DNA from: Lentzea atacamensis
Lineage (GTDB): Bacteria; Actinomycetota; Actinomycetes; Mycobacteriales; Pseudonocardiaceae
Length of the DNA: 64,000 nucleotides
NCBI RefSeq assembly: GCF_003269295.1
Contig: NZ_QLTT01000002.1
Span: 930,001-994,000 of the forward strand
Direction of reading: 5' to 3'
A program made the translations under genes and the position numbers. Positions 38,618-46,868 of this stretch are shown piece by piece (positions within the stretch are counted from its first letter, which is position 1; each line of letters begins with the position of its first letter). Below the pieces are notes generated by a model. That model had not been told where the DNA came from. It saw only the letters and a program-made list of their open reading frames with translations, and did not search any database.

Positions 38618-38972
38618 CGACTTCCCGCTTCCGGAAGTAGGCGCGCGCCCCCTGCGGCACCCAGAGCAGCCACCCCACCACGAGCGACACCGCCCAGCCG
38701 CCGACCAGTTCCGGCCACGCCTCCGGATAGGCGAAGAGCACGAAGAACCTGCCCGCGAACTGGCCGAGCAGCAACACGCTGATCGTGATCCTGGCCCAGT
38801 TCTTCCCGTCCAGCACGGCGAGTGCGAGCCAGGTGTAGAGCACGAAGCTGACCGGGTGGTAGATCGCGCCCGGCGACAGCTGCCCGCCCAGCACGTCCTG
38901 CAGCCCGATCGTGAAGTGGTTGAACGCGTGCACGCCGATACCGACGACCGCGACGAGTACTGCCCGGTTCAT
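38610..38972 (-). CDS. Small membrane protein in the sigma-factor operon
   Basis: The 120-aa product has four hydrophobic helices (MNRAVLVAVVGIGVHAFNHF; YHPVSFVLYTWLALAVL; RITISVLLLGQFAGRFFVLF; WAVSLVVGWLLWVP). ATG 38972 follows AAGGGGGAGGG. It overlaps sigE by 8 nt. No function is recognised. Confidence 0.72.
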   Translation of the reverse strand: MNRAVLVAVVGIGVHAFNHFTIGLQDVLGGQLSPGAIYHPVSFVLYTWLALAVLDGKNWARITISVLLLGQFAGRFFVLFAYPEAWPELVGGWAVSLVVGWLLWVPQGARAYFRKREVVG

Positions 38973-39045
38973 GGCCCTCCCCCTTCTGTCCGCACTCAAG
39001 ACACGGCGCGGGGGAGGGCGGGTTGGGTGACTCAGGTCACTCCGG

Positions 39046-40038
39046 TCACGCGGTGGGCTGGCGCAACGGCAGGCCGGCCGCCCGGTAGATCGAGTCGATC
39101 ACCGTCATGTTCTTCACCGCGTCGTCCGCGGTCGTCGGGAACGGCTTGCCGTGCAGCACGGCGTCGGTGAACGCGTCGAGCTGGTAGGCGTAGGTCGCCC
39201 GCCGCCCGAACGTCTCCGCGGAGCTCCTGTTCCTGAGCCGCAACGACAACCGGTGGAACGTGTGCGGACCGAGCGGGTTGAACACGCTCAGCGTGCCGTT
39301 CTCCCCGATGGCCTTCAGCGAGAGCTTGAGCACCGTCGACGACCACATCGACGCGTGCACCGAACCCGTGTGACCAGAGGGAAAACGCAACGACGCGCGC
39401 ATCGCGCGGTCGATCGAGGGGTCGCGCAGCAACGCCCGTGCGGAACGAACTTCGGGCTCCTCACCGCCGAGCAGACGCGCCATGTGCACGGCGTAGCAAC
39501 CGGCGTCCATCATCGCGCCGCCCGCGAGCGAGTAGTCGTAGCGGATGTTGGAGAACACCGGCAACGGGAAGCAGACCGAAGCCTCCACGTGCCGCAGCGG
39601 GCCCAGCACGCCGGACCGCATGATCTCGTCGATCCGGACGGCCAGCGGGTGGTAGCGGTAGTGGAACGCCTCCATCACCACCAGCCCGGAAGCGCCGGCC
39701 GCGGCGGCGACCTCCGCAGCCTCGGCCGCGTTGGCGGTGAACGGCTTCTCGCACAGCACGTGTTTGCCGGCTTCCAGCGTGGCGAGCGTCCACTTGCCGT
39801 GCAGACCGTTCGGCAGCGGGTTGTACACGGCGTCCACGGCCGGATCTGCCAGCAGCTCCTCGTAGGAGCCGTGCACGCGCGGAATGCCGTGCTTGTCGGC
39901 AAAGGCCTGGGCGCGGCCGGTGGACCTCGCCGCGACCGCCACCACTTCGGCGACCGTCGAGGAGCGGGCGGGGCGGAGGACGGCGGCCGGCGTGATCATG
40001 GCCGCACCGAGCACCCCGATGCGCACGTGGTCTGTCAC
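39046..40038 (-). CDS. Gfo/Idh/MocA-family oxidoreductase
   Basis: The 330-aa protein has a Rossmann motif at its start (IGVLGAAMI), the family signature EKPFTANAAEAAE with its catalytic-region Lys near residue 95, and a C-terminal alpha/beta domain (MEAFHYRYHPLAVRIDEI, GGAMMDAGCYAVHMARLL). It probably oxidises or reduces a sugar, inositol or diol with NAD(P). The start is GTG 40038; the frame is open further upstream but lacks similarity. It stands alone. Confidence 0.9.
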   Translation of the reverse strand: MTDHVRIGVLGAAMITPAAVLRPARSSTVAEVVAVAARSTGRAQAFADKHGIPRVHGSYEELLADPAVDAVYNPLPNGLHGKWTLATLEAGKHVLCEKPFTANAAEAAEVAAAAGASGLVVMEAFHYRYHPLAVRIDEIMRSGVLGPLRHVEASVCFPLPVFSNIRYDYSLAGGAMMDAGCYAVHMARLLGGEEPEVRSARALLRDPSIDRAMRASLRFPSGHTGSVHASMWSSTVLKLSLKAIGENGTLSVFNPLGPHTFHRLSLRLRNRSSAETFGRRATYAYQLDAFTDAVLHGKPFPTTADDAVKNMTVIDSIYRAAGLPLRQPTA

Positions 40039-40070
40039 CCGGCCGACCCTACACCTTTGGTTAACGGCGT

Positions 40071-40673
40071 TCACTCCGTCAGATCGGTGTCCCGCGGCGG
40101 GAAGAACGTCACCTTCTCGACCGGATACGGCTCCGACCAGTGCCACGCCTCCATCTGCTTGCGGGAGCGCCTCCCGAAGAACGCCCGCCACAGCTCGTAC
40201 CCGTCGACCTCCAGCGCGACGTGACCGGTGCCGATGACGCCGAATTCGGTCGTGACGGTCAGGTCGGGGAGGTAGCGGGTGACGATGCCGGTGAGCGTCG
40301 TCCGCCACGGGTGATCGGGGAGACGCTCGCGGCCGACGGCGGCGCGCAGATCCGCCTCGTGCGTGATCGCGTCCATCGCGATCTGGCCGGGGATCTTGTC
40401 CAGGCGCTCGGTGCTGGCGTTCCACTGCTCCAGGAGGTCGAGCACCGGCACGCCCTCGCGCTCGGCGACGTGCCGTGCGGTCCACTCCTCGCCGGGTGAG
40501 CCCTCCACCCTGCCCGAGGCGAAGTCCGCGGCGACACCGGCGAGGTGCGCGATCAGCTGGTGCACGGTCCACTCAGGACACGCGGGCACCGGTCGCGCGA
40601 GCTCCTCGGTGCTCAGGCCCATGGTGATGCCGACGGTGCGGTGGCGGGACTCGCGGTAGATCTCTTCGAACAC
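40071..40673 (-). CDS. Maleylpyruvate isomerase N-terminal / DinB-fold protein (TIGR03083 type)
   Basis: The 200-aa product has the family pattern [22 protein letters not shown] near residue 27 (CPxWTxxxLxxHL) and the second metal-type His in [12 protein letters not shown] near residue 108. Such proteins are thought to be metal- and thiol-dependent (often mycothiol) enzymes. The GTG at 40673 follows GAGGAG. It is divergent from upp. Confidence 0.85.
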   Translation of the reverse strand: MFEEIYRESRHRTVGITMGLSTEELARPVPACPEWTVHQLIAHLAGVAADFASGRVEGSPGEEWTARHVAEREGVPVLDLLEQWNASTERLDKIPGQIAMDAITHEADLRAAVGRERLPDHPWRTTLTGIVTRYLPDLTVTTEFGVIGTGHVALEVDGYELWRAFFGRRSRKQMEAWHWSEPYPVEKVTFFPPRDTDLTE

Positions 40674-40706
40674 CCGTGGCTCCTCACAGCGGTTACGGTG
40701 TCCGGC

Positions 40707-41330
40707 ATGGACGTCCTCGTCGTCGATCATCCACTCGCCAAGGCGAGACTCACAACCATGCGCGATGCGCGCACGGACAACGCAGCTTTCCGTGCGGCGC
40801 TGCAGGAGCTCACCGTCATGCTGGTCTACGAAGCCATGCGTGAGGCCCCGGTGACCGAAGAGCGCACGCACACGCCGGTCGCGCGCACCACCGGCTACAA
40901 GCTCGCGAACCCGCCGTTGCTCGTGCCGGTGCTGCGGGCCGGACTGGGCATGGCCGACCAGGCGCACAAGCTGATCCCGGACGCCCAGATGGGGTTCGTC
41001 GGGCTCGCCCGCGACGAGGAGACGCTGCAGCCGACGCCGTACATGGAGTCGCTGCCGGAGGACCTCGCCGGACGTCCGGTGCTCGTGCTCGACCCGATGC
41101 TCGCGACCGGCGGCTCGATGGCGTACACGATCCGGCTGCTGACCCAGCGCGGTGCGACCGACGTGACGGCGGTGTGCGTGCTCGCGGCGCCCGAGGGCAT
41201 CAACCACCTGGAGGACTCGAAGCTGCCGGTGCGTCTCGTCACGGCGTCCGTCGACGAGCGGTTGAACGACTCCGGCTTCATCGTCCCTGGCCTGGGCGAT
41301 GCCGGTGACCGTCTGTACGGAGCGGTTTAG
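40707..41330 (+). CDS. upp: Uracil phosphoribosyltransferase
   Basis: Upp makes UMP from uracil and PRPP. The 207-aa enzyme has [16 protein letters not shown] near residue 72, the PRPP-binding loop [10 protein letters not shown] near residue 131 and the uracil-binding C-terminus [13 protein letters not shown]. It recovers uracil produced after cytidine deamination and phosphorolysis. TACGGT lies 7 nt before the ATG without a ribosome site, so it is probably leaderless. Confidence 0.97.
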   Translation: MDVLVVDHPLAKARLTTMRDARTDNAAFRAALQELTVMLVYEAMREAPVTEERTHTPVARTTGYKLANPPLLVPVLRAGLGMADQAHKLIPDAQMGFVGLARDEETLQPTPYMESLPEDLAGRPVLVLDPMLATGGSMAYTIRLLTQRGATDVTAVCVLAAPEGINHLEDSKLPVRLVTASVDERLNDSGFIVPGLGDAGDRLYGAV

Positions 41331-41354
41331 GACATACCTCCGATCGGACGTAGC

Positions 41355-41370
41355 AGTGGTCTAGACCTCA
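41355..41370. promoter_or_regulatory. DasR-type (dre) operator upstream of the chitinase
   Basis: AGTGGTCTAGACCTCA has the core TGGTCTAGACC known from Streptomyces chitinase promoters and DasR sites. It lies just upstream of TATGGT (41375-41380), a likely -10 box. Control by N-acetylglucosamine via a DasR homologue is inferred. Confidence 0.65.
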
Positions 41371-41425
41371 GTCCTATGGTGCTCTGGACCACATCGCCGC
41401 TGCCGCGATCCGCAAGAGGAGAACC

Positions 41426-42718
41426 ATGTCCAGACGGAGATGGGGTGTCGCCACCCTCGTGGTCGGCGCCCTGTCCGCGTCGCTGGCTTATGCGCCGGCG
41501 AACGCCGATGTCGAGACCAATGGGCACCACGGTTATTCGAAGACCCGCACGGTCGGGTACTTCATCCAGTGGGGCGTGTACGGCCGGAACTTCCGGGTCA
41601 AGAACCTCGTCGACAGCGGGGCCGCCGCGCGGCTCACGCACCTGAACTACGCCTTCGGGTTCCTCGACGAGTCGGGCAGGTGCATCAGCTCCGACCCGTG
41701 GGCCGACTGGCAGATGCCGTACACGGCGGAGCAGTCCGTCAGCGGCAAGGCCGACGAGCCGGGTCAGGCCCTCATGGGCAACCTCAACCAGCTCAAGCAG
41801 CTCAAGGCCAAGTTCCCCAAGCTGAAGGTCAACATCTCGCTGGGTGGCTGGACGGGCTCGCGCTACTTCTCCAACGCCGCGCTGACCCCCGAGTCTCGCG
41901 CCGCGCACGTCAAGTCGTGCACCGACATGTGGATCAAGGGCAACCTGCCGGGTCTGCCGGAGGGTGCCGCGAAGGGCGTCTTCGACGGCGTCGACCTCGA
42001 CTGGGAGTGGCCTGCCAGCAACGGCAACATGGACCCGCCCAACGTCGTGCGTCCCGAGGACAAGCAGAACTTCACGCTGCTGCTCGCCGAGTACCGCAAG
42101 CAGATGGGCTGGAACCGCGACCTGACGGCGTTCCTCCCGGCCGACCCGGTGCAGGTGGACAGGGGCTTCGAGGTCAGGAAGGTGTTCTGCTACCTGACGT
42201 TCGGCACGTTGCAGGGCTACGACTACCACGGTGCCTGGGACCCGGTGGCGAACCAGCAGTCCGCGCTGCGCGTGCCCAAGGGCGACCCGTCGGAGTTCGA
42301 GTTCAGCTCCGAGGTGACGGTCAAGGCGTGGCTCTCGCGGGGTGCGCCGCGCTCCAAGACCGTGCTCGGTGTGCCGTTCTACGGACGCGGCTGGACCGGT
42401 GTCGCACCCGGTGACCGCAACGGCCTGTTCGGCACGGGCACGCCCGCGCCGGCCACGTACGAGGCGGGCTACGAGGACTTCCACACCATCAAGCCCAAGC
42501 TCGCCGACCCCAAGTACAAGATCTACCGCGACGAGCGCGCCGGCTTCGCGTGGATCTACGACGGCACGACGTGGTGGACCTTCGACGACGCGACCGAGAT
42601 GAAGCGCAAGGCTCGCTTCATCAACGCCCACCGCCTCGGCGGCGCGATGATCTGGTCGCTCGACGGTGACACCGCGGACGCTGAGTTGATCAAGGCCCTG
42701 GACGGCGCCTTGAAGTAG
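41426..42718 (+). CDS. Secreted family 18 chitinase
   Basis: The 430-aa enzyme hydrolyses chitin outside the cell. It has a Sec signal peptide (MSRRRWGVATLVVGALSASLAYAP, cleavage near ANA) and the SLGGWTGS motif near residue 142. The catalytic signature DGVDLDWEWP lies near residue 186, with Glu as acid. Late motifs are GVPFYGRGW and GGAMIWSLDGD. No separate carbohydrate-binding domain is visible. The ATG follows AGAGGAGAA. A dre-like site upstream suggests induction by chitin breakdown products. Confidence 0.96.
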   Translation: MSRRRWGVATLVVGALSASLAYAPANADVETNGHHGYSKTRTVGYFIQWGVYGRNFRVKNLVDSGAAARLTHLNYAFGFLDESGRCISSDPWADWQMPYTAEQSVSGKADEPGQALMGNLNQLKQLKAKFPKLKVNISLGGWTGSRYFSNAALTPESRAAHVKSCTDMWIKGNLPGLPEGAAKGVFDGVDLDWEWPASNGNMDPPNVVRPEDKQNFTLLLAEYRKQMGWNRDLTAFLPADPVQVDRGFEVRKVFCYLTFGTLQGYDYHGAWDPVANQQSALRVPKGDPSEFEFSSEVTVKAWLSRGAPRSKTVLGVPFYGRGWTGVAPGDRNGLFGTGTPAPATYEAGYEDFHTIKPKLADPKYKIYRDERAGFAWIYDGTTWWTFDDATEMKRKARFINAHRLGGAMIWSLDGDTADAELIKALDGALK

Positions 42719-42724
42719 GACGGG

Positions 42725-42741
42725 CTGTCCGGATCGGACAG
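42725..42741. terminator. Hairpin between convergent chitinase and tetR genes
   Basis: CTGTCCG-GAT-CGGACAG is a 7-bp perfect stem in the 24-bp gap between the two stops. It has no U run, so termination is uncertain. Confidence 0.45.
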
Positions 42742-42742
42742 T

Positions 42743-43366
42743 TCAGCGGGTCCGGGGAGGTTTCGCGGCGGCCGCCTCCCCGGATTCCGCCAGCCAGCCC
42801 CTGCTGTGCGCGCGCAACGCCACCTCGTAGGTGGCGGCGGGATCGATGCCAGGCGGCAGGTTGCCGTTGAGCTCCAGGCTCACCAGGCCGTGCGCGATGC
42901 CCCACATCGACATGGCGATCTGCTCCGGGTCCTCCGCCCGGTAGAGGCCCTGCTCCACCGCGCGGCGCACAGCCTTGATCACCGGCGCGAACGTCCGGCC
43001 GGCCGCGCGGCTCATCTCCTTCGTAGGTTCGACGACCTTCGAGTAGAGCACCGAGTAGAACCGCGGGTCCTCCAGCGCGCTGCGCCGGTACGCGAGTCCG
43101 ATCTGGAGCAGGTCCTCCACGGGGTCGTCGGTGACGGGCACGGCCGCCAGGTGCGCGCCGAACCGGCTGAACGCCTCGTCGTAGAGCGCTTCGAGCAACG
43201 CCGGCTTCCCGCCGAAGAGGGAATAGACCGCCGTCGTCGAGGTGTTGACGTCGGTGGCGATCTTGCGCAGGCTCACGGCGGCTGGGCCCTCGGTGCTGAG
43301 CAGCTCGCCCGCCCGCTCGAGCAGACGCCGTCGCAGAGCGTCGTCGTGGATCTTGGGCCTGGGCAT
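42743..43366 (-). CDS. TetR-family transcriptional regulator
   Basis: The 207-aa product has an N-terminal HTH (AAVSLRKIATDVNTSTTAVYSLFGGKPALLEAL, residues 30-62) and a WHG-type C-terminal domain (MSMWGIAHGLVSLEL). ATG 43366 is chosen because TAGGAT lies exactly 6 nt upstream, implying a leaderless message. It is divergent from the RHH/Doc-like pair; the target is unknown. Confidence 0.9.
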   Translation of the reverse strand: MPRPKIHDDALRRRLLERAGELLSTEGPAAVSLRKIATDVNTSTTAVYSLFGGKPALLEALYDEAFSRFGAHLAAVPVTDDPVEDLLQIGLAYRRSALEDPRFYSVLYSKVVEPTKEMSRAAGRTFAPVIKAVRRAVEQGLYRAEDPEQIAMSMWGIAHGLVSLELNGNLPPGIDPAATYEVALRAHSRGWLAESGEAAAAKPPRTR

Positions 43367-43422
43367 CACGCAATCCTAACGGCCGCTGGTCTGCGTGGTA
43401 TCAGATTGGTACCGTCCGTGGA

Positions 43423-43629
43423 ATGGCGATGACCTTGCGGTTGACCGAAGAGGAGAACCTGCGGCTCGCTGAGCTGGCGCAGGCCGAGGGTCGCTCCAAG
43501 CAGGAGGTCGTGCGTCTCGCGATCGCGGACCGCTACCAGCGCATGCAGCAGGAGGAGAAGCTCGGGGAGGTCCTCGGGCGAGTCCTGCCCAAGTACCGAG
43601 GTCTTTTGGATAGGCTCGGATCTTCCTGA
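43423..43629 (+). CDS. Ribbon-helix-helix antitoxin-like protein
   Basis: The 68-aa CopG/RHH protein starts with the beta strand MTLRLTEEENLRL and has the helix SKQEVVRLAIADRY. The C-terminal part (EVLGRVLPKYRGLLDRLG) probably wraps the toxin. TACCGT lies 7 nt before the ATG. The Doc-like gene begins 32 nt downstream, the usual antitoxin-first order. Confidence 0.85.
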   Translation: MAMTLRLTEEENLRLAELAQAEGRSKQEVVRLAIADRYQRMQQEEKLGEVLGRVLPKYRGLLDRLGSS

Positions 43630-43661
43630 AACTGTCAGACCTCTGTGATCAACTGGGTGCC

Positions 43662-44048
43662 GTGATCTCCTACCTCGACGCCGGGGACCTCTTAGTGCTG
43701 GCCACGGCCGTGACCGGTGGCGACCTCGTCGTCCGGGACATCGGTCTGCTGGACACGGCGGCGTACCGTCCCCGCGCCACCGTTCTCGGCGTGGAGGCTT
43801 ACGACACGCTGTGGTTGAAGTCCTCCGCCTTACTCGACTCCATCGTGCGAACCCGCCCTCTCGTCGAGGGCAACTGGCGCCTCGGCTGGGTAGCCGCCGT
43901 CACGATGTGTGACATCAACGGCTACTGGATCGACGCGGACGAGGACGACGCACTCGACCTCGTCCGCTCGCTGGGCCGCGACAAGATCGACGTCCCGGAG
44001 ATGGCGGGCCATCTCGAAGCGTGGGGACTTCCCAAGGATTTCGCTTGA
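43662..44048 (+). CDS. Doc-like (Fic-fold) toxin component, motif degenerate
   Basis: The 128-aa product has the size and layout of death-on-curing toxins: YLDAGDLLVLATAVTGG at the start, LLDTAAYRPRATVLGVEAYDTLWLKSSALLDSI, then RPLVEGNWRLGWVAAVTMCDINGY near residue 65. This aligns with the Fic loop HPFxxGNxR, with the His replaced by Arg and Lys/Thr positions changed. Many actinobacterial members also lack this His. It follows the RHH antitoxin; activity is uncertain. Confidence 0.75.
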   Translation: MISYLDAGDLLVLATAVTGGDLVVRDIGLLDTAAYRPRATVLGVEAYDTLWLKSSALLDSIVRTRPLVEGNWRLGWVAAVTMCDINGYWIDADEDDALDLVRSLGRDKIDVPEMAGHLEAWGLPKDFA

Positions 44049-44075
44049 CCTAGAGCGCGCTCTAGGTCATAGCGT
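44045..44075 (+). promoter_or_regulatory. MerR-type promoter with operator in a 19-bp spacer
   Basis: TTGACC (44045-44050) and TAGCGT (44070-44075) are 19 bp apart. A perfect 22-bp palindrome (GACCTAGAGCG and its complement, 44047-44068) fills the spacer. The long spacer and centred dyad are hallmarks of MerR-activated promoters. The GTG start follows the -10 by 7 nt, so the mRNA is probably leaderless. Confidence 0.8.
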
Positions 44076-44082
44076 CGAGTTC

Positions 44083-44460
44083 GTGAGTTACTCGATAGCC
44101 CAAGCCGCGCAGCGCAGCGGGTTGTCCATCGACACCCTGCGCTACTACGAACGAATCGGGCTCGTCGACCCGCCCGCGCGTGACTCGGGTGGTCGCCGCA
44201 GCTACTCGGAGGAGGACCTCGGCTGGCTGGCCTTCGTGACGCGCCTGCGCACGACCGGCATGCCGATCCGCATGATGCGCGAGTTCGCGCAGCTCAGGCA
44301 CAAGGGCGACCTGACAGCAGGCCGCCGCAAGCAAATCCTCGTCGACCACCGCGCAGACGTCCGCGCCCGCATCGCGGAGCTGCAGACCTGCCTGGAGGTG
44401 CTCGACTACAAGATCGACCACTACGCGGTGGTCGAGCGGGACTTGGAGGCCACGGCGTGA
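44083..44460 (+). CDS. MerR-family regulator
   Basis: The 125-aa product has a winged-helix start ([26 protein letters not shown], residues 3-28), [28 protein letters not shown] and a C-terminal coiled coil (residues 80-118). No Cys pair for metal sensing is present in the C-terminus (one Cys, in LQTCLEV). It overlaps the aldo/keto reductase by 4 nt (GTGA) and probably activates both genes from the palindrome-containing promoter upstream. Confidence 0.93.
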   Translation: MSYSIAQAAQRSGLSIDTLRYYERIGLVDPPARDSGGRRSYSEEDLGWLAFVTRLRTTGMPIRMMREFAQLRHKGDLTAGRRKQILVDHRADVRARIAELQTCLEVLDYKIDHYAVVERDLEATA

Positions 44461-45425
44461 GCCGTTTCTTGGGAGAGCTGGAGGTCGGGCCGCAGGGTCT
44501 CGGCTGCATGGGAATGTCGGAGTTCTACGGCGCCGGCGACGAGTCGGAGTCGATCGCGGTGATCCACCGGGCCCTGGAACTCGGTGTCACCCTGCTCGAC
44601 ACCGCCGACATGTACGGCCCGTACGTCAACGAGGAGCTGGTGGGCCGCGCGATCGCGGATCACCGTTCCTCGGTCGTCCTGGCCACCAAGTTCGGCATCG
44701 TCCGCGACGGCGACAGTCGCAGCATCCGCGGCGACCGCGACTACGTGCGGTCGTCGGTGGAGGGTTCGCTGAAGCGCCTCGGCACCGACGTGATCGACCT
44801 CTACTACCTGCACCGCGTCCCGGAGGACACGCCCATCGAGGAAACCGTCGGGGCGATGGCCGAGCTGGTGACCGAGGGCAAGGTGCGGTTCCTGGGCCTG
44901 TCCGAGGCGGGCGCCTCGACGCTGCGCCGCGCCCACGCCGTCCACCCGATCACGGCGCTGCAGAGCGAGTGGTCGCTGTGGTCGCGCGACATCGAGGCGG
45001 AGATCGTGCCCACCGCACGTGAGCTGGGCATCGGCCTGGTGCCCTACTCGCCGCTGGGCCGCGGCGTGCTGACCGGGCGCTTCACCTCCTCCGCCGACTT
45101 CTCTTCCGACGACTACCGCGCCGTCGCGCAGCCCCGCTTCTCCGGTGCCAACCTCGACACGAACCTGAAGATGGTCTCCGAGCTGCGGGCGCTGGCCGCG
45201 GACCGCGGGGTGACGGCCGGTCAGCTGGCGCTGGCCTGGGTGCAGCACCGCGGGGCCGACGTCGTGCCGATTCCGGGGACGAAGCGGATCAAGTACCTGG
45301 AGGAGAACGTGGCGGCGGCCGCTTTGGAGCTGTCGGCCGACGATCTCGCCGCGATCGAAGCTGCTGTGCCTGCTTCGGCTGTCGCCGGGGAGCGGTACCC
45401 GGACATGAGCGCTGTGGGTCGCTAG
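44457..45425 (+). CDS. Aldo/keto reductase
   Basis: This 322-aa NADP-dependent TIM-barrel reductase has [12 protein letters not shown] at the start and the catalytic Asp/Tyr in [18 protein letters not shown] near residue 44. Lys lies in VVLATKFG near residue 76 and DLYYLHRVP near residue 116 holds the catalytic His. The C-terminal part has [16 protein letters not shown]. It belongs to the YajO/AKR13-like group. It is coupled to and probably controlled by the MerR protein; the substrate is an unknown carbonyl compound. Confidence 0.94.
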   Translation: MSRFLGELEVGPQGLGCMGMSEFYGAGDESESIAVIHRALELGVTLLDTADMYGPYVNEELVGRAIADHRSSVVLATKFGIVRDGDSRSIRGDRDYVRSSVEGSLKRLGTDVIDLYYLHRVPEDTPIEETVGAMAELVTEGKVRFLGLSEAGASTLRRAHAVHPITALQSEWSLWSRDIEAEIVPTARELGIGLVPYSPLGRGVLTGRFTSSADFSSDDYRAVAQPRFSGANLDTNLKMVSELRALAADRGVTAGQLALAWVQHRGADVVPIPGTKRIKYLEENVAAAALELSADDLAAIEAAVPASAVAGERYPDMSAVGR

Positions 45426-45445
45426 AACATCTGTTCGAGATAATC

Positions 45446-45494
45446 CCCAGGGTTGTCCACAGATTGGGGACAAGAAGCTGTGGACAACCCTGGG
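45446..45494. repeat. 17-bp inverted repeat containing two DnaA boxes
   Basis: CCCAGGGTTGTCCACAG (45446-45462) and its perfect complement (45478-45494) flank 15 nt. It lies 20 nt after the aldo/keto reductase stop, so it may also terminate that transcript. Each arm contains TTGTCCACA. Confidence 0.75.
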
Positions 45495-45507
45495 TTGATG
45501 TGGACAA
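45453..45507. other. Cluster of three perfect DnaA boxes
   Basis: TTGTCCACA occurs at 45453-45461 (+), 45479-45487 (-) and 45499-45507 (-). This is the 9-mer consensus known for Streptomyces DnaA. A fourth perfect copy lies at 46256-46264 within the flavodoxin-like gene. The chromosomal origin (dnaA/dnaN) is not in the window. Confidence 0.7.
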
Positions 45508-45931
45508 CTCGCCTGAGGGGGCCGCCGTGGTTCGCGAGACCATCGTCGACCGACCGACGTCTCTGTGGGCACGACGCGCTGGCGGGAAGGTGTTCGTCTA
45601 CCGGTCATCGCTCGTGCGGGAGACCGATGAGTAGTACCTGACGGTGCAGGCCGCCGTGGCCGCACCGGATGCCCGGCTGGTCCACCGGCAGACGCGGCAG
45701 GACCCGAACATGATGTTCGGTGAGGCCGAGATCTGCTGGTACCACGCCCCAGGCGTCGCCGACGACGAGAACTGCTCGATCGCCGATGCCGCGTGGTTTC
45801 CCGGGTACACCCTGGAGGAGTACGTCGACTTGCTCGTGAGGGACAGCCTGCTGGTCGCCTGCGAGGACGGCACCTACCTGCCCACCAACTACGCCGTCAT
45901 GACGGGGCAGTTGACGCCCCGCCGGCAGTAG
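45500..45931 (+). pseudogene. Unknown gene interrupted by an in-frame TAG
   Basis: From GTG 45500 the frame reads VDNSPEGAAVVRETIVDRPT ... SSLVRETDE, then TAG at 45632-45634, then continues YLTVQAAVAAPDARLVHRQT ... NMMFGEAEICWYH to a second stop at 45931. The downstream part has good coding character but no clear start or ribosome site. If TAG were CAG the protein would be 143 aa. No family is recognised. A nonsense mutation is the simplest reading; a separate 95-aa protein from GTG 45644 is an alternative. Confidence 0.55.
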
Positions 45932-45934
45932 CGG

Positions 45935-46387
45935 CTAGCCCGCGAGGGTCGCCGCAACCGTGGCGCCGAGCTCCCAGCACGCCTCCACGTCGGCCTTCGC
46001 CGGCTCGCCCGTGACGAGCACGTGCTGCGCCGCCTTCTCCCAGCCCAACCCGTTCGTGGCCGTCTCGACGCTCCGCACCGCACCCGTCGTGTCGTTGTTG
46101 CCGTGCACGTAGAGCCCGAACGGCCTGCCGCGCGTGGAATCGAGGCACGGGTAGTAGATGGTGTCGAAGAAGTGCTTCAACGCACCACTCATGTAGCCGA
46201 GGTTGGCGGGCGTGCCCAGCAGGTAGCCGTCGGCCTCCAGGACATCCACAGCAGTTGTGGACAACGCGGCCCGGCGCACGACCTCGACGCCCTCGATCTC
46301 CGGCGTGGTGGCGCCGGCGACGACTGCCTCGAACATCGCCTGCAGCGCGGGCGACGGCGTGTGGTGGACGATCAGCAACCGCGCCAT
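45935..46387 (-). CDS. Flavodoxin-like NAD(P)H-dependent oxidoreductase
   Basis: The 150-aa product has the FMN-phosphate loop region at the start (LLIVHHTPSPALQAM) and GYLLGTPANLGYMSGALKHFFDTIYYP near residue 55, typical of the WrbA/flavodoxin_5 NADPH-dependent FMN reductase group. YVHGNNDTTGAVRSVE forms the third loop. It starts inside the stop codon of the upstream 155-aa gene (TGATG). Confidence 0.9.
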   Translation of the reverse strand: MARLLIVHHTPSPALQAMFEAVVAGATTPEIEGVEVVRRAALSTTAVDVLEADGYLLGTPANLGYMSGALKHFFDTIYYPCLDSTRGRPFGLYVHGNNDTTGAVRSVETATNGLGWEKAAQHVLVTGEPAKADVEACWELGATVAATLAG

Positions 46388-46854
46388 CAGTAGTCCATCT
46401 CGTAGTCGTTGACGTCCGGCGGATCGTCGTCCACACCGAGCGCCTTCAGGTCCTCGGAGGTGACCACCTCGGCCGTCGGCTGCATGAGGCCCAGCAGCTC
46501 CTCGACGATGTCGAGGTGGATCTTCTGCGACTCGTCGTTCAGCCTGGCGATCTCCATCATCCGGTCGATGACGCCACTGCCCTCCAGTTTGCGGGCGATG
46601 GCGCTGAACTCGCCGAAGCCGCTGCCCGGTGAGGTGATCGCGGCGTTTGAGTCGACGGTGCTCTTCAGCAACATCTTCAGCGGCATGTGCGCGTTGAGGT
46701 CGACGCCGAACGCCCCCAGCAGGCCGTCACGCAGGCGGATCTGGAACGCCTTCATGTCGTCGTTGAACGCGCCGTAGAACATGTTGAGGCCGCGACTGCT
46801 GTCGGGATGTGCGTCGAGCACGGCCTGTGCGAGGTCACGCCGCGTGTACTCCAT
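46387..46854 (-). CDS. Hypothetical protein
   Basis: This 155-aa, mostly helical soluble protein (MEYTRRDLAQAVLDAHPD ... DDPPDVNDYEMDY) has an acidic C-terminus. ATG 46854 is selected because TATGTT lies 7 nt upstream, giving a leaderless message; an in-frame ATG at 46866 would lie inside that box. It is coupled to the flavodoxin-like gene. No family is recognised. Confidence 0.7.
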   Translation of the reverse strand: MEYTRRDLAQAVLDAHPDSSRGLNMFYGAFNDDMKAFQIRLRDGLLGAFGVDLNAHMPLKMLLKSTVDSNAAITSPGSGFGEFSAIARKLEGSGVIDRMMEIARLNDESQKIHLDIVEELLGLMQPTAEVVTSEDLKALGVDDDPPDVNDYEMDY

Positions 46855-46868
46855 GGGCGGCAACATAG

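Noticed and set aside
45632-45634. TAG as a pyrrolysine codon
   Set aside because: No methylamine methyltransferase feature or PYLIS-like context; a nonsense mutation is simpler.
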